64,000 nucleotides of DNA, from the NCBI GenBank assembly GCA_026413225.1, contig CM048576.1, forward strand, positions 2,240,501 through 2,304,500, read 5' to 3'. Below, one piece after another: positions 12,601 through 25,500 of this stretch (positions within the stretch are counted from its first letter, which is position 1; every line of letters starts with the position of its first letter). The notes under the pieces are model-generated. The model did not search any database. It was not told the DNA's origin and saw nothing but the letters and a program-made list of their open reading frames with translations. The DNA is from Otis tarda. Lineage: Eukaryota > Chordata > Aves > Otidiformes > Otididae. A program made the position numbers and the translations under genes.

Positions 12601-15600
12601 CTGAGAAAACAGCTCCCAGTTGTCTTTCTATTTTGGAAGTGGGCTGTAAGTCAAACAGCTTTTCATCGTGATAGAGATGCTTTTTAAAAATCACGTGTGA
12701 AGTGCAGCCATTTATCAAGAAGTATTGGGTGCCGTAAATGCTTTCACGTCCAAGACTTGAGTCAACCCACAGCTTTCCTGGCTTGAGAGGGAGTCTGGAC
12801 CAAGCGCTGCCAATCCCGACTGCCAGACCGGTGCGTCCTCTGAAAGCGGTAAAGGCAGTGCCACCTCTGCGACAGACAGGGTTTCCTGGGCGCCCAGGCC
12901 AAGACTGGTGAGGCTTTTCCAGGCATCAAGGATCCACATCAGCTTTGCCACTTGTGCGTGGCACGTGTTTTGCTTCTGCCTTGTTTATAACAGGAAGATT
13001 GCAAAGCTCAGGTTCAGCCCTCTTTGAAGACGCCGTAATAAAAGGATACCTTCCCCTTCACAGCGTTCCCCGATGGAACAACCAGGAAAGGAGGTGCAGT
13101 GACTGTAGCTAAGGATCTTTGGGACATCCTGGACAGCACTCGGGCACCGGGGTGATGATTGCAGTGTAAGAACCTGTACAAGACGGCAGACACATTTAGG
13201 ACGATGCCTTAAATCTTTTAAGGATTTACCAGAAGATCTGCCTTGCTGTTGGAAGCAGTGAATTCTTGGGATTAGGCAGTGTGAGAGCGGTGCTATCACA
13301 TCTCCTGTCCTGTTTCTAGCTCTGGCCACCTGCAGATGTGGGGCAGCATGGGGGGAGGATTATTCTGGAGAAGAAGAAGATTCAGATGCTTGTTAAAATT
13401 TGGCTGGAGCTCTGACACTGAAGGGTTTATATGTTTTCCAAACTGGTGGGTGGTTTGTTCTAATTCTGGATATGCAGTTTATTCACATGCACAACTAATC
13501 CTTTTTTGAATCCTGTTAAGTTCTTGTTTTTCTCAGTATCCTGTGGCAATAAGTTACAGACACTAATTGTGCTTGTGTTGAGCTCCCTTGATCCACTTTA
13601 CTCATGCTTGCTTTAAATGTTAAGTGTTGTTCTGAGGGAAGCTTGCTTGATATTCTGTTTTTCTGTGAGATAATCTGTGTTCCTGATCCTGTTTGTTACA
13701 ACAGGGCTCAGGAGCTCGGAACTGGAAGGGGAGAGTAGGTCAGGTTTTGCCTGAACGGTTGCAAGGTTGGGGAGATTCTGTGATGTTTGTGCCTTAATTT
13801 CTCTATCAGCTTGGAAAACACGAGGAGTGGCCGCTGTGTACGTAGCCAAAGCAAGCGCAGCGACAGAACGAGGGTGTGCAGGTGAAGCTGGGCGAAGCAC
13901 TGAGTGGAAGAACAGCCTCCTAAAACCAAGCTTGCTTTCCAGGCTTTTCCAGTATTTCTGCATTTTCTGGGGTTTTTTTGTTGTTGAAAAAAGGAAAGAA
14001 AGAAAAAAGAATACCACATTATTTCTCTGCTTTTGGCCACAGGAATTATTTTAATTTTTTTAAATAAGGAAACAGTTGCTGCATGAAGAGATTATGCAAA
14101 CCCTCACCCCCTGTCGCAGACCCAGGCTGCGTTGGCTCGACTTTTTTGATTCCTGTGGATGAATCCGGTTCTCCTCTAGCTGGCAGATCGGTGACGACGG
14201 TCCGAAACGTTTTGGAATCCTTCTCACTCCCTTTCTTGACTCGGAGGGCTGGGCTGCAAAGCCTCCGTCCTTTTCCCCCAGCAGTCAGGCGGATCTGAGG
14301 TTGAACTTAGCACTCCTGATGAAATCCTTGAAGAACAAGCAATTCTGTGTGCTCATTACTCAGTTCTGGTGATGTTCTGCTTAATAACTAAACAGTAATT
14401 AGCTCAACAGTTTTGCTACTATACTTATAATAGCCCCCATTAAAGTTATGGGGTTTTTAGGCAGTAATGGCTTACGGAGTAATTAACGAGCATGAGGTTT
14501 TTACTACTACCTTTATTTTTAGCCTGGGCTTTACAAGCCTTTTCTGCCGAATACCAAAATCTTAGAGAGAGGCTCGTCGTGCCCATCCCCTGGGTGACTG
14601 CGAGGGAGAGCCGTCATCGCCCCGTGCCTCAGTTTTGTCGTCTGAAAACCGGGCAGGTTTGGGGGATGCTTTGCCCAGGGGAAAAGCTGTCAGGGAGAAT
14701 ATATTTTGTATCCTGAAGTGTGAGTGTTTGTTTTCTCTGTAAAGCTTTTGTTGTGGGATTTGGCTGTGTTTGTTTGTTATTTCTCGGCTGTTTTGTAATG
14801 CAAGTTAAGTGTTTGGTATGTTTGTTTGGGTTTTTGGGGAGTGTTTTTCTTCCACCTAGACAATATTTTTACTCTGGTGACATGTATATATACAAATTCA
14901 ACTCCAGCAGTTCTTTAGTTTAAGGTGTTCCAAATCACCTCTGCTCGGTGTGGGAAAGCCGAGGAGCAATGATGCTGGGGCTGCTCAGCCCCCAGGGAAG
15001 AGCCGGAGGTAAACCTGACTCCAAACCAGACTGCAGATCAAATCAGCCTTTCCTACAGCAAGTGTCGGAGCTGACGCCAATTAACTTGATTTAAAAAAAG
15101 AACCTTCCGCGTTTAATAACCCAGCGCGTTACCAACGCATGGCTCCGGGATTTATAAAGGCTTTTTGATGAGACGAGTGCCGGTTTGATGCTGTCACGCC
15201 TTGACTCCATTGCCCTCTGCCGGAGGATGGGATCTCTCTTCCGCCGCGTGGCATCGCCCTTCTGCCGGCAGCTTGTCAAAATATCTGTCTGCCAAGGGAA
15301 GTCTTGCCCAACTAGGTAAAACACCTTTGGTTTAGAAATATCTTAACCCCAAAATCGATTACGTTTGAGCTGGTGATTTGTGTCTTTTGCCTGGTTTTTC
15401 AAAACTGAAAAAATTAAGTATACTTTCTGTAGTGGAAAATAGAATTTGGTCTTTTTAATTAATTCGTGTTTTAAATTTGTTCCTCCTCTTCCTTTTTCCT
15501 GTGGAGGAGGAAATAGCAGAAGCCCAAGACTGACAATCTGAGCAGAGCCAGGTTTTGTTTTGGATGTTTTCAGTGGGAGAAGGAGAGTGGTATTATGATG

Positions 15601-15899
15601 GGGCAGGGCTAGAGTGAATGCCATGAAAAAAAAGCATAATTTTCCCCAAACTGATTTTTAGCTAGCCTCACTTGTGCTGTAAACAGCAACAAAAAGCGTC
15701 CTTTGGCTTCGGTAGCAAGGGGTTTTTTGGATGTGGGGCAAGCCTTCTGTCCTGGGCTGTGAAGCTGTGACTTCTCTCACCAGCAGTGGAAAATCGCAGG
15801 TGACCGTGTGTTTCCTAGCTGGTGTTGTTCACGGGAGAAAATGGATTTCTCCTTTCGCAGCTTTGACGTGCGATGGTGAGGTGGGAGCATGGCTTTGTT
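3664..15899. other. Long non-coding stretch upstream of B3GAT1
   Basis: No gene is recognised. Stop-free frames here are short, lie on both strands and lack splice-phase partners or known motifs. The stretch contains two AT-rich segments with clustered TAATTA-type motifs (about 9,260-9,305 and 14,380-14,490) that resemble vertebrate non-coding enhancers. Part of it may be B3GAT1 promoter or first-intron sequence, because the 5' exon at 19,131 begins at a splice acceptor. Confidence 0.5.
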
Positions 15900-16450
15900 G
15901 CACTGAGAACCGGCGTCGCCCTGCTCTGAGGCCCTCAGATCGCGTTAGCGCGTTGGGAGGGAACACGCTTGAAATGCTTCGCCTGGACCCAGAGTTCACA
16001 GCGCTCGCAGCAGCCCCAAGTGAATTCTGACAGCGTCCTTCAGTCCGGCTTCTCAGGGTCGTCAATAAAATCAAATCGCTTCAGGAATTAACGGTGAGCA
16101 AACGTCAGTGCTGCAGAGCAGAGTACGGCGCTGTGGAGAGTGGCAGCTCGAGGTGCAAAAGCGTGGGGGTCAGCGACTGGGGGCCAGGCTGCGTCCGTGG
16201 CTCCGCGTTCTCCCCCCAGCCCACGGATTCGCATCCGTGCTGGGGTTCTGTCCCTTTGGGCGTGCGAAGCGTGCCGTACAGGGAAGGGACCGTTAATTAC
16301 AGCCGCTGCGCGTCGGGTATCTGATTCGCGTCGGGTATCTGATTCACGTCGGCAGCCCAACGGGGCGAAAGGCGCTCAGCGTCCGGCTGGCCCCGGGAGG
16401 ACACGGGGAGGAGGCGTTCCCACGGCGGAGAGCACGATCCCCGGGGTCCG
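15900..16450. promoter_or_regulatory. CpG-rich patch, candidate B3GAT1 promoter region
   Basis: CG dinucleotides are clearly more frequent here than in the sequence on either side. The patch lies about 2.7 kb upstream of the spliced 5' exon of B3GAT1 (19131-19249), which needs an upstream first exon. No TATA box or first-exon donor could be fixed with confidence. Calling it a promoter is inference from composition and position only. Confidence 0.35.
16309..16352. repeat. 18-bp tandem repeat, about 2.4 copies
   Basis: The unit CGCGTCGGGTATCTGATT occurs twice without mismatch (16309-16326 and 16327-16344), followed by a partial third copy (16345-16352) with one change. It sits inside the CpG-rich patch. 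Confidence 0.9.
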
Positions 16451-16452
16451 TT

Positions 16453-19130
16453 TGCTGCTGTGCTGGCCCTTGGCAGCTGGAGCACCCAAGTGACAGCTGA
16501 TTGACCAGGGAGCTGCTAAAGGCTCTGTAGCAAATTAGAAGGAATCGATCCCGATGAGACCGATGCCCGAATGGTTGGAGGCTGCTCGTTTTGAGGGGAT
16601 GGAAATCAGAGTAGCACCCCAGCCCAAAGGTGCCCGTTCTCCGTCACGGGAAGGCAGGGTCAGCCTGTCCTGTGTGGGAGGATGCTGACACTCTGAGTCT
16701 GGGTTGGCAGGAGGCAGGGAAAAAGCATCTTTAAGGTAAGAGCGCTGTACTGGGAGGAAGCTGCCCTTGACGAACGCGGCGTTTGATGCGTGCCAGCCCA
16801 CTGTGGCAGCTTGCCAGATGCCGTGAATTGACTCAGAGTGGCTCTTTTAGCATGTCATTTCCTCCCACCCCCTCTCCGGTGGCAGCGTCCTTTCCGTGGT
16901 GCGTTTGCGGCGAAGGCACTTCACGAGGCAAAGGTGCCGAGTCTTTTTTAGACTGCCCCTTACGGCTCTGACCTACGGGGACGCTCAGAGGACGTGTTCT
17001 GGCTTTGTTAGAGGATTCAGAGGATGCCAGCGCTCGGTGCCCTCTGTTCAGGCACTGACAGCAACTGCAGGGACAACGAGGATGAGGCCAGATGCTCTTT
17101 CCTGAGGGCACAGTGTGCTTTGGCAGCGCTAGGCCAGCGGGATTTCTCTGGCTCCGAGAGCTGGACAGGGATGCAGCAGGAGGCTGATGTTTGCTGGAAT
17201 ACTTTCTCCTCTTCCTCCCTGGTTTATTTTGTCTGGATGATGCTGTTTTCTCCAGTTCTGAAAAAAAATAGGGACAAATCCACGTTGCTGGGAGATGCTT
17301 CCTTGAAAATCTGCAGGGCATCCAGCTGCACAGAGCATGTCCTTTGACTTTGAAAAGCTTTTCCCTGCTGGTTGTCTGTGCTTGACTGCGGGGAAACCCT
17401 GCTTTCCGTAGAACCAGATGTGTGTGGTGGTTGGCTTAGGGGCTTGTTGTTGTTTCCCCTGGAGACCCTTCCAGAAGCCTGGCTCCCTCTGAGCACCCTC
17501 ACTAGCCCTGATCCACCGCAGCCTCCTTCCATACCCCTGGGTCCTTGCATTCCCAATCTGCCGATTGCATCCTCCGGCCAGGGTCTCCTGCGTGCGGCTG
17601 TGCCTCTGTGCGTGGTGCCGGAGGAAGGTGGGGGCACATGAGGATGGGTCCCCAGTTCCGTGGGTGCTAGCACCTTGATCTCTGCGCAGGCTTGTGTATG
17701 GGAGGTGGCAGGTCTCTGCCTGGTGAGAGATCTCTGCGTGCGGGACTGGCTGTTGCTAGAGTTGGCTGGAGATTTTTTTATGATTTTGGGTTTTCTGTGT
17801 TGTACAAAAAAAAATGAATTTGCTGAAACTTTTGTTGAGGGACATTTACATGTCCCTTCTAAAGACAAAGGCCAACCTGTGATTTCCCACCCCCTTGTTT
17901 TCCCTGGTAAATGAGTACCTCATTGTGATTGAAGTGCTAATTTGGAAGAACCACGTTCTGCCCACAACTTGAATATCGCTTCCTTGCACTTTAAAAGGAC
18001 AACCTGTCAGTTCTTGGAGCCATTTCACTTCAAGTCTTCCACTGGGCTCAGTGCCGGAGGCTGATGTACAGCCCATTGATCAAGGCATGGCCAAGGGAAA
18101 TTCAGATCAATCCAAACTGGGCTAATTGGGGATTTGAACCTGGATCTCTCCATGACTGCCCCGTGCAACCGAGAAAAAGCAAGCTCCAAGGGTGTCGGGA
18201 AAAACATTTGCAAAGCAGCATCGTATCTACAGCCCAGGCTTGAGGAGCTCCCCTCTGATGTAAGGAGGGGATGGGAAAGCTTCCAGGACACCGCAGCGGC
18301 TGTGCAGTGGGAGACCGGTGGTTTTCCCCAGAGCAGGCTGCTCCCTGCCTTCGACTGCGATGTTCTCTGGGCTCTGCCTCGTCGGCAGTGCAGGCTGATG
18401 CGTTCCCTGGCGCGGGACGGTGGTACTAAACCGCGAACCATGTTTGCAAACTGCCCGGCGCTGCTAAGTGGTGCGCTTTGCTTGCCGAGATACTTGGATA
18501 AAATACAGTCTGCTTAAATCTTGTATGTGCTTGTGTTGAATCAGACTAAGCCGTTGTGGCAGTTTAATGTACTCCAGTGGCAACACCTCTGAGATGGAAG
18601 AAATGAACCTGAGCAGGCCGTTGGAAGGCTGAGTTAAAACCGGCTGCGTCGGAGATGCCGGTGGGATGGTCTGAGCTGAGGGGGTTACAGGGACGGGTGA
18701 AGCACAGAGTCAGGAGCTCTGCTGGAGCCGAATTCCCACGAGCGTGGGCGCAGTCGGCCTGAGCGATGTCTCAGGCTGGTAATGTGGTCATTACGGTCCC
18801 TGCTTCCTCCGAGGGGCTTGGGCCCAGCGCGTGGTGGTGTGAAGCTTGGCTGGCTGCTGGCTGAAGGGTCCTTTTCTGCTGGGGGATGGTTCAGACACTG
18901 TGGTGCTGAGCAGCTTTTGCTCGGCTGAAGGAAGGGCCCTGCTTGACGAGGGGTTGTGAAGGAAAGCAAGGCTGTGACACCCAGGAGGTGTCTCTCCTTG
19001 GAGGGGAGGGACACATTGCTGCTGCTCGCTGCCCCAGTTTGATTTGCACTTCTTGAGGAGGATTTGTGAACTCGGTGGAGCCGCTCCCTGGTATTTTTCT
19101 CTGCCTACTCACCTTTGCTTTGTGTTGCAG
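16453..19130. other. Non-coding stretch before the B3GAT1 5' exon
   Basis: No gene is recognised. It is probably B3GAT1 intron, since it ends in a strong pyrimidine tract and TTGCAG acceptor at 19125-19130. The open frames on the minus strand at 16.8-17.9 kb show no known motif or splice partner. Confidence 0.4.
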
Positions 19131-19249
19131 GTTTTCTTCCAAACGAGTCCCTGAGGTTCATGCTGGCAGCTCCAGCAGCGTCCTGTAGAAGTGCCCTCCT
19201 GCTCCCGGCCGCAGCAGCCGAGGCCCCTCCAAACCTGCTTCTGCAATGG
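19131..19249 (+). other. B3GAT1: B3GAT1 5' exon with optional upstream start codon
   Basis: The exon begins after a strong acceptor (pyrimidine-rich tract, TTGCAG) and ends at ATGG|GTGGGT. The ATG at 19246-19248 plus the final G joins to GT AAT GAG at 19403. That gives the N-terminal extension MGNEELWVQSVLE in frame with the usual start. A human isoform carries nearly the same 13-residue extension. If this ATG is skipped, the exon is 5' untranslated. A second donor, CTG|GTAAGA at 19267, is also possible. Confidence 0.7.
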
Positions 19250-19402
19250 GTGGGTTGTAAGCACTGGTAAGACCTACGAGTCGTGTTGCCTTTGCTGCTC
19301 TCCCTCTCTCGCGTTCTCTCTCTCTGTCCTTATTCCTTCTTGCTCATTTATTTCTGTTCTCTATGTGCTCTGCTGTTCTGTCTCTGGGGTTTTCACTGTC
19401 AG

Positions 19403-19549
19403 GTAATGAGGAGCTGTGGGTCCAGTCAGTCTTGGAGATGCCGAAGAGACGAGACATCCTGGCTATCGTGCTGATAGTTCTGCCCTGGACACTGCTAATC
19501 ACCGTCTGGCACCAGAGCACCATTGCTCCACTGCTTGCAGTGCACAAGG
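19403..19549 (+). CDS. B3GAT1: B3GAT1 coding exon with main start (membrane anchor)
   Basis: The acceptor is CACTGTCAG at 19394-19402 and the donor is AAGG|GTGAGA at 19550. The main ATG is at 19438-19440. The 35 nt before it are open and encode the rest of the longer N-terminus when the upstream ATG is used. The exon codes residues 1-37 and ends in phase 1. The intron before it is only 153 bp. Confidence 0.95.
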
Positions 19550-22500
19550 GTGAGAGAGAAATCAAACCAGCCCATGCCAAGTCTGTGCATCCCTCCCTCG
19601 TCCTCATCTCCTCTCTCATTTCATTTCTCCATGGCAGCCATGCTCATCTCAGCTCCCAGTCCATGCTCATGCAGGAGCCTCCCCACTTCTGCTGTAGGAA
19701 CAGCCCAGTGCTCCTAGGGGTTCTTCAGAGACATCAGACTCGGAGCCATGGGATGTGCTTACTGCACGGGGAGAGCTCTTTGTGGCCTCAATCCTGAATC
19801 AGTCAAGGTACTGACAGAAGATGCTTTTCTTTGTTCCCTGATGATCCGTAAGAGAGGATTCCCTTCCTGACACAAGTTAGTCCAGCAGGAGAGATGCAAA
19901 AAAGAGAGCAGAGGAAACAGAGCTGCCGCTTGAGACAGCTGCTCTGGGAGACATGAGGCACAAAGGTTTTTTTAAGTGTCCTCAGGAAAGGAGCAAACTC
20001 GTGCACTTGCTCTTGAAGGAGAAAGCAAGAACAAGAACCAGCTTCTCACCCGATTGTTTGGTGGAGTTACAATGCTATAGGAGTCAGCTTCCATGCTGCC
20101 TGTCACACAAAGCGTGAACTAGAGCTGTGGCCCCAATTAGATGAATTCAGGAAGTTCTGGGGGATCTTTTGGCCAGAAGGGCCCTAGTTTTTTATCCTGT
20201 TCTTGCCATAGCAGCGATACCTGGCTCTTGAGGGCTGGAGGAAGCCATGCTGCCTGCTGTGGTCTCTTCATTCTTGGTTCTGCCTTTCTCCTGGGTGTCA
20301 GGGCAGGCTCGTCAGCTTGGGGAGGCTTGTCTGTGGGGACGAAGGCCAGCTCACTGTCCCACTCCAGTCCCTTTCTCTAGGAGATTCTGTCCCCTTTTCA
20401 TTTTAGTTTTTGCACCCATCCTTCGCAGTTGCTCATCCTTTTGCTCAGCAGTCTGATGTGCACTTTGAATTGTCAGAAGTTCAGAGTTTGTCCCGAGCAG
20501 CTTTACATTTCCGCTGGAGGACTGACAGCCACCCGTGAGCCTTTGAGCAGTTCTTAAGGGAAAAATGGCTGTGATCCCCTCTGGAAGGTGGACAGTGTTT
20601 CAGAGGATGAGGGATCTGCTGGGCTCTAAAACCGGACTTAAAAGACCCCTAAGAATGTGCTGTCTCTACACCAGTTTCATTCAGCGCCCTAAAATCCGGG
20701 AGCTGTTTTTTTGTGAATGGCCACGGACACTGAGGTTACAGCCCAGCCACCGCTCTGCTCTGACGCAGCCCTCAGCTCACCGATGACCTTGGTGAGAAGC
20801 TTCCTCTGCCGCTGCTTCTCCAAGCCCCAGTGACAGAGACCAACCTGAGAGCTCTCGGGAGAAATTGTTTTGTTCTCGTAATGCGTTTCTGAGATCCTTC
20901 GGTAGCAGGTGCTGAAAGAGATGTGCATCCCTACGCTAGCGAGGACGGAAGGGCAGTGCTTACCCGTGCCAGGATTTACAGCTGAGGGGCTGACCTGCCG
21001 GGGTTTGCGAACGCTCTCCAGCACCGTCCTGGCTAATTACATTTGTGTCCTTGTCCAATGCGTTTTGCAGATTTATTTTTGAATGGATTCCAGTGTTCTG
21101 TGATTTCAGAGAGCTCTGCTATGCGATGCTGCTGTGCTTTGCCTTGTATAGGACCTGATACCAACACATGTGGGACGCCTTGTCCCTGTCTCCCCCCACT
21201 CCCTCCGTCAGTGCCATGGAGTACGAGGCCTTCATTCGGTTCAGGGCTGCTATCAAAGCCTGTGCTGCTGGAAACGTGCTATGAAAACCATGGGTAGTAC
21301 CCTGCTGGCTCGGATCTAATCCCTGTCTCTTCCTGTTCTTTCTCATCTGAAGTTCCTGGTAGTAGCTGGTTTTGCAAAATCTGTAGCTCAAAGTATTACG
21401 TGCCCAGTAGAGAGCAGCTGGCTTGTATCCTGAATGGAGGTGCCCCTTCATCTCCCCCAGTTCCTACCTGTAGACCGTGGTATTCCTGCTGGTCTGCAGT
21501 GGTACGAAGGTGTGGAAGTCGCACCCTGGAAAAGTGACAGGTGTGTGAACAATTTTTTTTTCCTTGAGCTGGTTGTGAACAAGTTTCTCTTTGCAAGGAT
21601 TTTATATGTTTGAATCAGCGTATCCTATATATGTGCTCTTCATTGTTCACATCCACGCTACTGAGAGGGCTGCTGTGTTCAGAGCTTGGTGGGGTCTTTT
21701 TGAGAGAGGTTAGTCCGAGGCAGGTGAAAGTCTCTGCAGGAAAAAGCCTACAATTACAGGCTTGAATTTCTACTCTCCATTTCTGGATTTGAAGAGTGTC
21801 TTTCCCTGCTTCTCTGTGCCCCATGCCAGGCCTGTCAGGAGAACAGCGGGGTACCGCAGTGTCCTGGCCGGACGATGCTGCTGGGGGATCGTCGCTGCCT
21901 CTGTTTTCCATCAGTTCCCTGCCTCCCAGTCCGGGTGCTGCAGTGCCCGAGTGCAGCGCCGTCAGTCCCGTCCCACTGAGCATGGTGCCAGGGCGCCGGA
22001 GCTCTTCGGGAACGACAGGTCGTCGATCTGTGTTGCTATTTTCTTTACCTAGATCTAACTGCTGTACAAGCCTGTCTCTTCTGGGTGCTTTTTGAAGTTG
22101 CTTATTCTGAGCACTCAGCTGCAGCATTGTCCTGATTTTTCAGGCCTTGTTTGGTGCTGGTTTTTCTAACAGCAGAAACTTCTTTTCTCATATGTGTTTG
22201 TCCCTGATTCCTTTATTTATTTGTGTACTTATTTATTAAAGCCTCCATCTGAGCTTGTTTCCTTTCCTCTGAAACCGTGAGGGTGACCAGCTATGAGCAA
22301 GCAGCCTCCTGGCTCAGTCGGGGGGTGCTGGAGGAACAGAGTCCATGCGCCTTTTTCTTCTCTCTCGTACTCTTGCTCAGATGATGGTGGTGACTCCCGG
22401 CGTGATCTTGCTGCAGGCTTGGACTCCAAGGAATACTGCTTATCGGACCGGGACATTGTGGAGGTGGTGAGGACAGAATATGTTTATACCCGCCCACCCC

Positions 22501-25500
22501 CGTGGTCAGACACCCTTCCCACCATCCACGTCATTACACCCACCTACAGCCGACCCGTACAGAAGGCAGAGCTGACGCGCCTGGCCAACACCCTCCTGCA
22601 CGTGCCAAACCTGCACTGGATCCTGGTGGAGGACTCCCAGCGCCGCACGCCTCTCATCACCCGGCTGCTGCGGGACACGGGGCTTAACTACACCCACCTC
22701 AATGTGGAGACACCCCGCAACTACAAGCTGCGGGGAGACATGAGGGATCCCCGCATTCCCCGGGGCACCATGCAGAGGAACCTTGCCCTGAGGTGGCTGA
22801 GAGAGACCTTTAACAAAAATAACAGCCAGCCTGGGATTGTTTACTTCGCTGATGATGACAACACGTACAGCCTGGAGCTCTTTGAGGAGGTAAGACCCTG
22901 CTTGGGGCTCCCAGCGGGCTGAACAGAGCAGATCAGCGTGTGGGGTGTAAAAGATGCTGTGTGCTGAGGGGAGGAGATGCTGTGTGCATCCTCTGTGGAG
23001 CTCTGAATCGATCTTATCTCTGTAGTGGTTCCACGGCAGCTGTCCTGGAGTTTTCTCTGGGATTTGGTTACTGCGCTGCGTTTCCCGGCCAAAGGCATCC
23101 TGTGCAAAGTAATGGGAATCCCAGTTTATCCTGTGACGTGTGATCGGAGGCAGACAGGTTTTACTGTAAAGGAAGCTAATGAGGAGCTGCCTTCCCCTGT
23201 GGGGAGCCTTGTTAGGGTTGGAATATTGCCTGCTCTCCGCCGTGCCCGCGCAGAAGCACGTGCCTAGCGAAAGAAACCTCAGCCGTCCTCCTTCCGTGCC
23301 CCACGCTGAGATATGTGGCAGGTTCCTAATCCGACCTTATCCGCCTTTCCTCACCACCTCTACGTATCGCACTCGGCCAGCTGTTAATTCATGTTTGTTC
23401 TTGTTTGAGGAGTCCCTGGGGTTTCTCTTCCTTGCTTGCTGTTTGCCTTTCGTTTGCTCTCATCCCAGAGTGTCCACTGGTTAAATTCTGTAGCTGTCAA
23501 GAGCCTGGCACCTGCTCTGCACAGATCCCCGGCTGAGGTAGCAGTGCCATTTTGGAGTTACGCCGGAGTGGTGTCAGCGCAGTCACAGCGCTTGCAGGAC
23601 GTCTTGTTTGGAGATGCTCTGTGCTCTCGGCCTGGCAGTGTGCTGCTGCAGGAGCTGTGATGGCAGGCTGGATTTCAGCATGTCCTGACAATCCTGTCGG
23701 GCTTGAGCGGGGGAAGGTTCCCACGTGCTTTGTTTGTCCCACTCCTACTGAAGCTTTAAATGAACTCCTGTGCCTTTCCCTGTCTGCAGATGTGCAGTGG
23801 CCTCGCAGTGCCAGGTACGCTGTACCTCACCTGGCTGCCAGCTCAGAAATTCCTGGTTCCCTCATTCCCCTGCAAGGGAGCCCTTGCAGCAAGCGAGAAG
23901 ACAGGAGGACTGTCTCTTTCCACACCAGTTCCCAGTTTTCATACCAGAGTTCTCCTATTTTTTTGCTCCTTTCCCTTCCCTGACGGCGTTCACTTGAGCT
24001 TGGATAGCCACGGGAATATGTACGTTTTTAAAGCTGAAAGCAAATTCAGACTTGAATGTGTGTCTTCCACAGTCCCCTTTGAGGCTGGTTCTGGCAGCAT
24101 CCTGAGACAGACGCTGCACGTTAATAAAGCAGAAAGGCTTCCTCCATTCGCTCGTGTGTTTTGCTTGTAGAGGCTGCTCCTCTCTGAAATGCAGCTGCAG
24201 TTGGGGTCGATGGAGCCAATGGCGTGTGCTGCGAAATGCCGAAGACGCGCACTATTGTTCCCTGTGGGCAGAGGCTGCTGTTAGCATGCGTATAATGCAG
24301 AAGGGCAAGTGCCAGAGCTCTTCTGGTCTCGTTTGCAGTAATTAGCAGTGATGAGATTAGCTCTGGGAGATCCCTGATCTAAGAGACTGGGGTGAGAGCA
24401 GAACACGAGGCCGAGCCTGCCAGCAGAGCAGGACAAGGGCGCTGGCGAGCGAGCGGACAGACTGGCATTCAAATCATCTGTGTTGGCAAGCACGGGCATC
24501 TGAAGTGTCCCCTGATGGCTCCTGTCGATTTCTGTTGACTCTAGAGGGAGTAGAGGCACCGTCCGTGCTGGGGGTTTGTGGAGAGGCTGTGTCTCTGGGC
24601 TCTCCCTGAGGTTGTGGGGGCAGCTGCAGCGCCTCACTCTAAAGGTGCTTTTAGCCTTACTGCAGCTCACGGGTTGAGATCACGGCTCAAACTCCTTAGC
24701 TTTCAGAGGAAGCACCTTTCTTCCCAGACACCCCATTCCTGCCTTCCAAGGTGCTTCCCTCCTCTGTGTCCCGATTTCCCCAGCTGTCCGTGTGACTGAT
24801 GCCCCACAGCTCCAAAGACCTTTGGACGAGAAACCGCTCTTAAATCTCGGTGACGTTTATTATTGGCAGCTTTGTTTTCAGTGCCACTTTCCAAAGCGCT
24901 TCGCTTCCCCAGCTCTGGGATGCGCGTCCTCGTACGGGTGAGTAAGGAGCTCTGCGGCTTTGTCCGAGGGAACCTAACGCGGTCTCTTGGCTCTAGGGTT
25001 TGGGGAGAAGCTCAGGGACGTTCGTCTCCTGCAGGACAGCAAGCAAGGGGAAGTTGTTCTGCTGGGGTACCGGTTTGTATGTTGGAAGGCACATCCTTCT
25101 ACGTGCACCCACCATACCCTTCTCTTCCCTTGCCTCCAGATGCGCAGCACCAGAAAGGTGTCCGTGTGGCCAGTAGCCTTCGTCGGCGGCTTGCGCTACG
25201 AGTCACCCAAAGTGAACGCTGCGGGGAAGGTCTACGGCTGGAAAACGGTGTTCGACCCCCATCGCCCCTTCGCTATCGACATGGCGGGGTTTGCCGTGAA
25301 CCTCAGACTGATTCTCCAGCGATCTCAGGCTTACTTCAAACTGCGAGGGGTGAAGGGGGGCTACCAGGAGAGCAGCCTGCTGCGGGAACTAGTGACCTTG
25401 AATGACCTTGAGCCGAAAGCCGCCAATTGCACTAAGGTACGGTCCTCGTACGTGGGTTGTGAGGATCCAGAGGTAGGAGGAAAACCCATTCAGCCCCACC

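Noticed and set aside
16833..17321. 162-codon minus-strand open frame
   Set aside because: Same reasons as the neighbouring frame; it contains poly-A-derived Phe runs and no known motif.
17224..17868. 214-codon minus-strand open frame
   Set aside because: No recognisable domain, no splice partners, skewed to Ser, Arg and Gly, and it lies in probable B3GAT1 upstream or intron sequence.
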